From: Micromonospora thermarum
Lineage (GTDB): Bacteria > Actinomycetota > Actinomycetes > Mycobacteriales > Micromonosporaceae
Direction: 5' to 3'
Assembly: GCF_012034245.1 (NCBI RefSeq)
Contig: NZ_JAATEO010000011.1
Coordinates: 124,001 to 188,000 of the forward strand
Length of the DNA stretch: 64,000 nucleotides
The stretch's first letter is position 1, and each line of letters begins with the position of its first letter. Shown here piece after piece: positions 46,492 through 53,577 of the stretch. The translations under genes and the position numbers were made by a program. The notes below the pieces were generated by a model that saw only the letters and a program-made list of their open reading frames with translations, was not told the DNA's origin and made no database searches.

Positions 46492-49026
46492 TCACCGCAC
46501 CGTCACCGCGACCGTCTCGCTGGGCTGACTCTCGGTGGTGTCGTCGGTGGTGGTGACTCGGAACTCGTACCGGTGGCCCTCGACCAGCAGCACGGCAGTC
46601 GACTGGGTCTCGGTCACCGAATTCTGGTCGGCCCGCCACGCCTCCCCGGCGGTCGCGTCCCGTAGGTACACCCGGTAGGCGAACCCGGGACCGGCCGACT
46701 GCCAGCTCAGTCGCACCTCGTCGGAGCCGGCCGCCGTCGCGACGAGCCCGGTCGGGGTGGGCAGTTGGGGCGTTGCCCGGACGGGTTCGCTCAAGGGGCC
46801 GGGACCGGCCTGGTTGACCGCGGCCACCGCGAACTCGTACTCGTGGCCGTTGCGCAGCAGCGCGATGGTGGCCCGGTCGCCCTGCACGGGCACCTTCTCC
46901 TCGGTGAACTCCCGCTCCCGTGCGGTGAGGTCGCGCCGGTAGACCCGGTGCCACCCGCCCGGCACCGACGACCGCCAGGTCAACTCGACGCTGCCCACCC
47001 CGGCCTTGGCCCGTAGGTCGCGCGGCGCGACCTGGGGCGGGGTGAACCGGGCACGGACCCGCACCGGGGCGGAGAGGGCCCCCTCGCCGCCGCTGTTGAC
47101 CGCGCTCACCGCGAACTCGTGCTCGTGGTCGTGTTCGAGGTGCAGGGCGAGGTGCTCGGGCTGGGTGTCCAGCGAGGGCATGTCGAGGCGGGTCTGCTTC
47201 CGGGTGAGGTCCCGGCGGTAGACCCGGTAGGAGATGCCCGACCCCAGCGTCTTCCAGGTCACCCGTACGTTCCCGTCGGTCAGTGGAACGGCGGTGAGCC
47301 CGGCGGGCGGGGCGGGCGGGGTGACGAAGGCGGTCGCCCGGGCTGGCGCCGAGGGTGGGCTGTTCCCGCCGCCGCCGACCGCGACCAGGGTGAACTCGTA
47401 CGTCCGGGCGTGCCACAGCGACCGCACGGTGGCGCTGGTGCCGATGTAGGTGCCGACCAGCGTCGCGTCCGGCCGGCCCTCGGTGATGTCGCGCCGGTAC
47501 ACCCGGAACACCTGGACGAACGGCAGCGGATCCCAGCTCAACGCGACGTCCCCGGCGACCCCGGCCACCGCGCGCAGGCCGCCGGGAGGCGGTGGCGGCG
47601 GCACCGTGGCCGTCATCCGGGCCACCGGCGACGGCGGGCTCTCGCCACGCTGCCCGACGGTGGTCACCTGGAACTCGTATTCGTGGCCGTTGACCAGGAA
47701 ATCGGCAGACCAGCGGGTCGCGGTCGTCGGCTCGCCGAGCCGGACGAAGTGGGTCTGTCCGGCGGTGACGTCGCGCCGGTGCACCTGGTGCCGCAGCTCG
47801 TCGTCGGCTCGCCCCGCGCGCCAGGCCAGGTCGGCGTTCCCGGCACCCTGGGCCACGGCGGTCAGCTCCTCCGGTGCCGGCGGCAGGTCCCGCCGGTCCG
47901 GCCGGCGGCGCGGCCAGTCGGCCTCCACGAAGCGCGGCCGGTAGACGGCGGCGTCGGCGTACGTGACCGCGTCGTCGAAGTTGTTGACGTTGTACGAGAT
48001 CAACAGCTTGCCGGGCCTGGCCAGCTCCGGGTGCAGGTCGGCGTCGTAGACGATGTGCCCGGCCGCGTTCTCCGGTGCCCGGTACAGGTAGTCGGGCCCC
48101 TCGAACGGCCCGGTCGGTCCGGCCGCGGAGTACGCCACCAGCTCGGCGCTGAGCGCCAGGTTGTTCTCGTGGGTGACGAGCACGTACCGCCCGCCGACCC
48201 GCTGCACCCCGTACGCTGTGCCGACGCCGCTCAGCACACGGGCCGAGGCGGCGACCTGCGGCACCCAGGTGGTGCCGGTCCAGAACTCCCACGCGCCGCT
48301 CAGGTCGTCACCGGCGATCCGGGCGACGTGCGCGAACTTCGCCTCGCCGGCCGCCTCGGTGCCGTACACGTAGGTGTGCCCGCCGTCCCGCAGTAGGGCG
48401 GAGCCCCAGGAGATCCGGTCGTCGAGCGGCAACGGTCGGACCCCGGTCGGGGTGAGCGCCGGCAGCGTGAAGGTGGCCAGCGCGGTGCCCATCAGGACGT
48501 GGTCCAGCGGCCCGGCGCCGGTGCGGCGGTAGCGGTTGACCAGCACCTGGAGCGTCTCGCCGACGACCTGGGCGTCGCCGATCCAGTAGAACTGGCCGGC
48601 CGCCGGCGGCGGCACCAGCGACGCCGGCACCTCGGCCGTGCCGCCGTGCACGGTCTCGCGCAGCTCGTCGCCCTGCTGCACCACGGCCGAGTTGTGGATG
48701 AACGGCGCGGTGCGCGGTCGCGAGCCGTCCGCGTTGACGGCGCCGAGGAACGTGTCGGAGAAGAGCCAGAGGATGCGGCCGTCGGGAAGCCGTACCGACG
48801 CCGTCCGGTCGGCGCCGCTCCACTGGCCGGAGGCGTCGCCGTAGGTGTCGAAAAGGGCGGTGAGCCGGGCCGCCGCGATGCCGCCGCCCTGCTGCGGCGA
48901 CCGCGGAACGGCCGCAGCCAAGGCAGCAGCCAGGGCCGCCACCAGGCAGATCGCGTACAGGACGAGCGGCCAACGGGCCTGTCGGCGTGCGCCGCGCCGC
49001 CCCGGGCCGGAGTCGGCCACCGTCAC
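46492..49026 (-). CDS. Membrane-anchored protein with five fibronectin III domains (844 aa)
   Basis: An N-terminal membrane anchor (PLVLYAICLVAALAAALAAAV, about 20-40) is followed by an extracytoplasmic domain of about 330 residues that resembles DUF4185/glycosidase-like beta propellers (FDTYGDASGQWSGADRTASVRLPDGRILWLFSDTFLG, HNSAVVQ, FYWIGDAQV, NNLALSAELVAYSA). Five fibronectin type III domains follow, starting near residues 383, 475, 572, 665 and 755. Each carries a YRVYRRDLT-like strand. The arrangement suggests a cell-surface carbohydrate-binding or hydrolytic protein with FN3 spacers. No LPXTG motif is seen. GTG start at 49026. Confidence 0.85.
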   Translation of the reverse strand: MTVADSGPGRRGARRQARWPLVLYAICLVAALAAALAAAVPRSPQQGGGIAAARLTALFDTYGDASGQWSGADRTASVRLPDGRILWLFSDTFLGAVNADGSRPRTAPFIHNSAVVQQGDELRETVHGGTAEVPASLVPPPAAGQFYWIGDAQVVGETLQVLVNRYRRTGAGPLDHVLMGTALATFTLPALTPTGVRPLPLDDRISWGSALLRDGGHTYVYGTEAAGEAKFAHVARIAGDDLSGAWEFWTGTTWVPQVAASARVLSGVGTAYGVQRVGGRYVLVTHENNLALSAELVAYSAAGPTGPFEGPDYLYRAPENAAGHIVYDADLHPELARPGKLLISYNVNNFDDAVTYADAAVYRPRFVEADWPRRRPDRRDLPPAPEELTAVAQGAGNADLAWRAGRADDELRHQVHRRDVTAGQTHFVRLGEPTTATRWSADFLVNGHEYEFQVTTVGQRGESPPSPVARMTATVPPPPPPGGLRAVAGVAGDVALSWDPLPFVQVFRVYRRDITEGRPDATLVGTYIGTSATVRSLWHARTYEFTLVAVGGGGNSPPSAPARATAFVTPPAPPAGLTAVPLTDGNVRVTWKTLGSGISYRVYRRDLTRKQTRLDMPSLDTQPEHLALHLEHDHEHEFAVSAVNSGGEGALSAPVRVRARFTPPQVAPRDLRAKAGVGSVELTWRSSVPGGWHRVYRRDLTAREREFTEEKVPVQGDRATIALLRNGHEYEFAVAAVNQAGPGPLSEPVRATPQLPTPTGLVATAAGSDEVRLSWQSAGPGFAYRVYLRDATAGEAWRADQNSVTETQSTAVLLVEGHRYEFRVTTTDDTTESQPSETVAVTVR

Positions 49027-49276
49027 CAGAAACCCCCGTCTACTGGTTATTCGTCCCGCAGAGTGCCATGACCTCCGGTTGCGGCGGTAGCGGTCGGACG
49101 GGTGGATTCCGGTTCAGTGTCCACTGTGCGGCCTACGAACTGGGCTGCACGGTTCACCACGAGCAGGGGCTGATCCACCTGACGATGCATCTCTGCCGCG
49201 GCCGGATCAGCTCGCGATCGGCTCCATCGAGCCCCGGGTCGGCAACTGCTGCCCTTCTCTGTTGTACAAGATCAGA

Positions 49277-49309
49277 AAAGGCCGCCTCCCACAACGGGAA
49301 ACGGCCTTT
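49277..49309 (-). terminator. Terminator of tRNA-Ala
   Basis: On the minus strand AAAGGCCG and CGGCCTTT (49302-49309 with 49277-49284) pair around a loop with an inner CCC/GGG stem, followed by a T-run (TTTTC). It lies right after the 3' end of tRNA-Ala. Confidence 0.8.
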
Positions 49310-49317
49310 GAGCTGGG

Positions 49318-49391
49318 TGGAGCTGAGGGGATTTGAACCCCTGACCCCCTCGATGCGAACGAGGTGCGCTACCGGTCTGCGCCACAGCCCC
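49318..49391 (-). tRNA. tRNA-Ala (CGC anticodon)
   Basis: Minus-strand acceptor GGGGCTG pairs with CAGCTCC (one G-T pair) and A is the discriminator at 49318. The anticodon arm CCTCG-TTCGCAT-CGAGG gives anticodon CGC, and the T arm is GGGGTTCAAATCCCC. CCA is not encoded. It is the gene after the sepX/glpR cluster, as in other actinomycetes. Confidence 0.95.
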
Positions 49392-49513
49392 TCCGCCGGC
49401 GTGCCGGCGTCGGTCCCACCCGGCATTCACCGGGCGGGCCGGCGACAAGGCTAACAGGTCACCGGCCCTCCCCGCGAATCACCCCCGGCGCGCCGGAATC
49501 CCGTCATGATCCA

Positions 49514-49580
49514 CGCGACTTACCGGAAGTCGCGGTGTCCAGCGGAGGACTCGGACACCGCGACTTCCCGGAAGTTGCGC
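49514..49580. repeat. Nested palindromic intergenic element
   Basis: CGCGACTT-ACCGG-AAGTCGCG (49514-49534) and CGCGACTT-CCCGG-AAGTTGCG (49561-49581, one mismatch) are two small hairpins. Between them a longer perfect 16-bp pair (49525-49540 with 49553-49568) encloses a 12-base loop, so the two small hairpins and the long one are mutually exclusive folds. It lies between tRNA-Ala and sepX/glpR and looks like a repeated mobile-type element of this genus. Confidence 0.7.
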
Positions 49581-49628
49581 GCTCGCCCGGCCCCGCCCGG
49601 AGACCTGGCCGTGCCGACGCCGGCACGA

Positions 49629-50426
49629 TCAGGCCGAGTGGGTGCCGCGGCCGGACTGGTAGGGGCGGCCGCGGAGGCCACCCGTACGCCGGTAGGAGAC
49701 CGTGCCCCCACTCGCCGCCGCCGGCAGGTCGGCCGGACGGTCCAGGCCCATCGCGGTACGCCGGACGGCCTCCCGCTGGGCCGCCAACCGGCGCTGCGCC
49801 TCCCTGCGGGCCGCCGCGCGGCGGGCCTGCTCACGACGCACCTCGGCCTGGCGGGCGGCCAGCCAGGCGGCCTCGCGGGCCTGCGCGCGCCGGCGCCGCT
49901 GGTCGGTGAGCGCGTGGGAGCGCAGGTGCACGACGTACACGATGAGGAGCGTGCCGGTGACCGCGAAGCTGATCCAGAAGCCGGGGCCCACCACCAGCAC
50001 GCCGACCAGCTCGACCGTGTTGAGCAGCAGCAGCGCGGCGAGCACCCGGCGGCGCCGGTAGACGGCCGGGGTGTGGTGGCGGTGGCGCGGCGGGCGACGG
50101 CGGGCGGCCCCGGCGGCGCGGCCGGCCGGCGGAGCCGTCCGCAGCCGGTCCGATCGACGGGACGGTGCGGGCGGCGCCGAGACGGGCGCGGTGAGGCGTC
50201 CCGACCCGGAATCCTCACTCAATGTGACGATGAGGGCACGCGGCGGGTTCACCGGACGGTGACCGGGGACAGTACGACGCCGCCGGCGGCGCTGGAGCAC
50301 CCGCGCCGTCGACTGCGCCCGCTCCGCCGCCAGCCGCTCGGTGGCGTCGTACCGGCGGACCAGCGCCGGCGCGAGGGCGAGCAGGCCGGCGGCGGCGAGG
50401 ACGGCGAGGAGCACCGACGTCGGCAC
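49629..50426 (-). CDS. sepX: Divisome membrane protein SepX/GlpR-like (265 aa)
   Basis: Probable membrane protein of the actinobacterial division machinery. An N-terminal membrane segment (VLLAVLAAAGLLALAPALV) is followed by the motif RRYDATERL and a basic cytoplasmic linker, then two central membrane segments (VLAALLLLNTVELVGVLVV and FWISFAVTGTLLIVYVVHL) and a long Ala/Arg/Gln coiled-coil-like C-terminus. This layout and the galU-moeA-rimJ neighbourhood match SepX of Streptomyces and GlpR, the receptor for the gephyrin-like Glp of Corynebacterium. GTG at 50426 follows GGGAGGGG. Confidence 0.72.
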   Translation of the reverse strand: MPTSVLLAVLAAAGLLALAPALVRRYDATERLAAERAQSTARVLQRRRRRRTVPGHRPVNPPRALIVTLSEDSGSGRLTAPVSAPPAPSRRSDRLRTAPPAGRAAGAARRRPPRHRHHTPAVYRRRRVLAALLLLNTVELVGVLVVGPGFWISFAVTGTLLIVYVVHLRSHALTDQRRRRAQAREAAWLAARQAEVRREQARRAAARREAQRRLAAQREAVRRTAMGLDRPADLPAAASGGTVSYRRTGGLRGRPYQSGRGTHSA

Positions 50427-50610
50427 CCTCACCCCTCCCGTCACCGAGTTCGGAGCAACCGCCACCCGACCGCAGGATCTTTCACCGATCAGCCTCGGGG
50501 GCGAGGATCGTACGGGCGGGCCGCGCTTGCCGCAGCTTGCAGTTACCTGAGGTTACGGGCGGTCGTGCCTGATAGTGACACGCCGCGCCGATCGTCACGG
50601 GTGCGACAGT

Positions 50611-51258
50611 TCACCCGGTTGCGGCGCGCAGCCGGTGCCAGCGGGCCGACAACCCGCCCTCGGCGGCGACCTCCTCGCTGGTCATCGCGTACCCGATGTG
50701 GTCACGCCACGCACCGTCGATGTGCATGTAGCGCACGTGGTACGCCTCCTCGCGGAAGCCCAGTTTCTCCACCACCCGCCGGGACGGCCGGTTCTCCGGG
50801 CGGATGTTGACCTCGACCCGGTGCAGCCCGCCGGGGCCGAACGCGTGGTCGACGGCGAGGGCCAGCGCGGTCGGGATGAGGCCGCGGCCGGCCACCCGGG
50901 AGTCCACCCAGTAGCCGACGTAGCCGGAGCAGAACGCCCGGCGCACGATGCTGCCGATGTTGAGGTGCCCGACGAGACTCTCTCGACCGCTCTCGCGCAG
51001 GCAGACCGCGAACGGCATGCCCTCGCCGAGGCGCGCGGAGCGGCGCTGGTCGCGGTGGACCCAGCGGAAGGCGGCGGGCGAGTTCAGCTCGTGCCAGCTG
51101 CCGGGCAGGGACGACTCCCAGGGTGCGAGCCAGGCCTCGTTGGCGCGGCGCACCTCGGACCAGGCCGCGGCGTCGGAGCGCCGGTACGGCCGCAGCAGCA
51201 CCGGACCGTCCGCGAGTACGACCGGCCAGCCGGGCGTACGGCGTCCCAGAAGGCTCAC
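50611..51258 (-). CDS. rimJ: GNAT acetyltransferase, RimJ/RimL type (215 aa)
   Basis: An N-acetyltransferase of the ribosomal-protein Ala-acetyltransferase group. GNAT hallmarks include LLRPYRRSDAAAWSEVRRANEAWLAPWE, VGHLNIGSIVRRAFCSGYVGYWVDSRVAGRGLIPTALALAVDHAF with the acetyl-CoA R/Q-x-x-G-x-G/A equivalent, and HRVEVNIRPENRPSRRVVEKLGFR. GTG at 51258 has GGAGG 9 bases upstream. It lies between moeA/glp and sepX/glpR; its substrate here is not known. Confidence 0.9.
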   Translation of the reverse strand: MSLLGRRTPGWPVVLADGPVLLRPYRRSDAAAWSEVRRANEAWLAPWESSLPGSWHELNSPAAFRWVHRDQRRSARLGEGMPFAVCLRESGRESLVGHLNIGSIVRRAFCSGYVGYWVDSRVAGRGLIPTALALAVDHAFGPGGLHRVEVNIRPENRPSRRVVEKLGFREEAYHVRYMHIDGAWRDHIGYAMTSEEVAAEGGLSARWHRLRAATG

Positions 51259-51301
51259 CCGGCCGATCCTCCGCCGGAGAAGCGGCCCAGGGCAAGCAGA
51301 C

Positions 51302-52615
51302 TCATCGACGCCGGTCCAACAGCAACACGTCCACGGTGGACCCGGCGGCGGCCGTGGTGACCCGCTCGCCGAGCACCATCAGCCCGTTCGCCTCGGCCAG
51401 GCCGGAGAGCGTCAGCGGCCCGCCGCGCAGCGGCTGGACCGTGTAGCCGCCGCCGCGCCGTTCGGCGACGTGCGCCGGGCGGAACTCGCGCAGCCCGGCC
51501 GGTGAGGAGATGGTCTCCAGCAGGTGGGCGCGGACGCTGGGCCGGAACACCGGCTCCGCCCCGGCGAGCAGGTTGATCGCGGGCCGGGCCAGCACCTCGA
51601 ACCCGATCAGCGCGGCAGCCGGCTCGCCGGGCAGGCAGACCACCGGCACCTCCTCGGGGCCGACGGTGCCGAAGCCGAGCGCGGTGCCCGGGTAGAGCGC
51701 CACCTCGGTGAAGGTCACCGGCCCGGCCCGGCTGCCCTCGCGGCGGGACAGGATGCGCCGGACCATGTCGCCCGGCCCCATGCCGGTGCCGCCGGTGGTG
51801 ATGATGAGGTCGGCGCGCAGCGTCTGGTCCTCCAGCAGGCCGCGCAGCCCCTCCGGGTCGTCGTCGCAGATGCCCACCCGGTACGCGAGTGCCCCCACCT
51901 CGGCAGCGGCGGCCGTCAGCGCGTGCGAGTTGACGTCGACGACCTGGCCGGGCTGGCTGCCCCGGCCCACCTCGACGAGTTCGTCGCCGGTGGCCACGAT
52001 GACCACCCGGGGGCTGGGGCGGACCACCACGTGCCCGATGCCGGTGGCGGCGAGCACCGCCACCAGCGCCGGGGAGACGTACGTGCCGGCGCGGGCGAGC
52101 GGGGTGCCGGCGGGCAGTTCCTCACCGGCCTTGCGGACGCCGTACCCCCGCTTGGGGGCGCGGTGGATCTCCACCGCGGCCATGCCCTGGTCGGTCCACT
52201 CCACCGGGACCACCACGTCCGCGCCGATCGGCAGGGGCGCCCCGGCGGCGACGGAGAAGCACGCCCCGGGGGTGAGCCGGACCGGGCGCCAGCTCGCGGC
52301 GCCCAGGTCACCGACCACGTTGAGCCGGACGGCGCGCCCGCCCGGCGAACCGGCCTGGGCCGGGACGTACCCCACGCCCCGGCCGCCACCGGCGATGTCC
52401 TCCCAGCGCGCCGCGTACCCGTCCACCGCCGCCTGGTCGAAGGCGGGGAAGGAGTGCGGCGCCACGACGTCCTCGGCAAGCACGTTGCCGTACGCCTGGG
52501 TGAGGTCGAGGTCGAGCGGAGGCAGCGCGCGTAACCTGCGCAGCACACTGCCCAGGTAGTCGGCGAGCGGCGTCAACTCGTTCGCGGCCGCCTCGGCGTC
52601 GGCCGTCGCGGTCAT
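51302..52615 (-). CDS. glp: MoeA-like protein, probable gephyrin-like divisome factor Glp (437 aa)
   Basis: A full-length MoeA/gephyrin-E family protein: domain II (YGNVLAEDVVAPHSFPAFDQAAVDGYAAR), domain III (VVIVATGDELVEVG, TTGGTGMGPGDMVRRIL) and domain IV (GEPAAALIGFEVLARPAINLLAG). By sequence it is a molybdopterin molybdotransferase, but its place between galU and rimJ/sepX matches the paralogue Glp, which links to GlpR in corynebacterial division. Both roles remain possible. ATG at 52615 overlaps the galU stop (ATGA), so translation is coupled. Confidence 0.85.
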   Translation of the reverse strand: MTATADAEAAANELTPLADYLGSVLRRLRALPPLDLDLTQAYGNVLAEDVVAPHSFPAFDQAAVDGYAARWEDIAGGGRGVGYVPAQAGSPGGRAVRLNVVGDLGAASWRPVRLTPGACFSVAAGAPLPIGADVVVPVEWTDQGMAAVEIHRAPKRGYGVRKAGEELPAGTPLARAGTYVSPALVAVLAATGIGHVVVRPSPRVVIVATGDELVEVGRGSQPGQVVDVNSHALTAAAAEVGALAYRVGICDDDPEGLRGLLEDQTLRADLIITTGGTGMGPGDMVRRILSRREGSRAGPVTFTEVALYPGTALGFGTVGPEEVPVVCLPGEPAAALIGFEVLARPAINLLAGAEPVFRPSVRAHLLETISSPAGLREFRPAHVAERRGGGYTVQPLRGGPLTLSGLAEANGLMVLGERVTTAAAGSTVDVLLLDRRR

Positions 52616-53568
52616 GTACTCGGACCGCCCGACGCGTCGGAGTTGACGAACTCGGCGAGCCACTTGCGGAACTCGGCGCCCAGGTCGTCGCGCTCGACGG
52701 CGATCTGCACGACGGTCTGGAGGTAGCCCAGCGGCATGCCGGTGTCGTAGCGGGTGCCTCGGTAGACGATCGCGTGGACCGGCACCCCCTCGGTGCGCAG
52801 CAGCTCCATCGCGTCGGTGAGCTGGATCTCGCCGCCGCTGCCCGGCTCCGTACGACGGATCGCGTCGAAGATGCGCCCGGGCAGCACGTAGCGCCCGAGC
52901 ACGGCGAGGTTGCTCGGGGCGTCCTCCGGCTTCGGCTTCTCCACCATGCCGGTCACCTTGACGACCTCGCCGATGTCGGTCAGCTCCGCCTCGGCCGGCT
53001 CGACGGACGCGATGCCGTACCGCGTGGTCTCGGCCGGGTCGACCTCGAAGAAGGCCAGCACGACGCCGCCGGTGCGGGCCTGAAGCTCCAGCATGGCCGG
53101 CAGCAGCGGCTCGGACTGCTTGACGAACTCGTCGCCGAGCAGCACCGCGAAGGGCTGGTCGCCGACGTGCGACTCGGCGTACCCGACGGCGTGGCCGAGG
53201 CCCAGCTGCTCCGGCTGCCGGCAGGTGTAGATGGCGGCCAGCTCCTCGGTCCGCTTGACGGCAGCCAGCAGCTCCGGCTTCTTCGCGAGCCGCTCCTCCA
53301 GGTCGGGGCGGCGGTCGAAGTGGTCCACCATCGACGTCTTGCCCCGCCCGGTGATCAGCAGGACGTCGTTGAGGCCGGCCTGGGTGGCCTCCTCGACGAT
53401 GTACTGCAGCACCGGCCGGTCGACCACCGGGAGCAGCTCCTTGGGCACGGCCTTCGTGGCCGGCAGGAACCGGGTGGCGAGTCCGGCGGCCGGGATGACG
53501 GCCTTGACCGCGCGGGGACGACCGGTCGCGGCGGCCGTCGTTGAGGGGTTCGCTGAGTGCTCCGACAT
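52612..53568 (-). CDS. galU: UTP-glucose-1-phosphate uridylyltransferase (318 aa)
   Basis: Makes UDP-glucose, the substrate of GalE and of cell-wall and glycan synthesis. The nucleotidyltransferase signature KAVIPAAGLATRFLPATKAVPKELLPVVD begins near residue 22, with LLGDEFV and ALELLRTEGVPVHAIVYRGTRYDTGMPLGYLQ following. It heads the galU-glp-rimJ-sepX run. Confidence 0.97.
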   Translation of the reverse strand: MSEHSANPSTTAAATGRPRAVKAVIPAAGLATRFLPATKAVPKELLPVVDRPVLQYIVEEATQAGLNDVLLITGRGKTSMVDHFDRRPDLEERLAKKPELLAAVKRTEELAAIYTCRQPEQLGLGHAVGYAESHVGDQPFAVLLGDEFVKQSEPLLPAMLELQARTGGVVLAFFEVDPAETTRYGIASVEPAEAELTDIGEVVKVTGMVEKPKPEDAPSNLAVLGRYVLPGRIFDAIRRTEPGSGGEIQLTDAMELLRTEGVPVHAIVYRGTRYDTGMPLGYLQTVVQIAVERDDLGAEFRKWLAEFVNSDASGGPST

Positions 53569-53577
53569 GTCGCGAGA

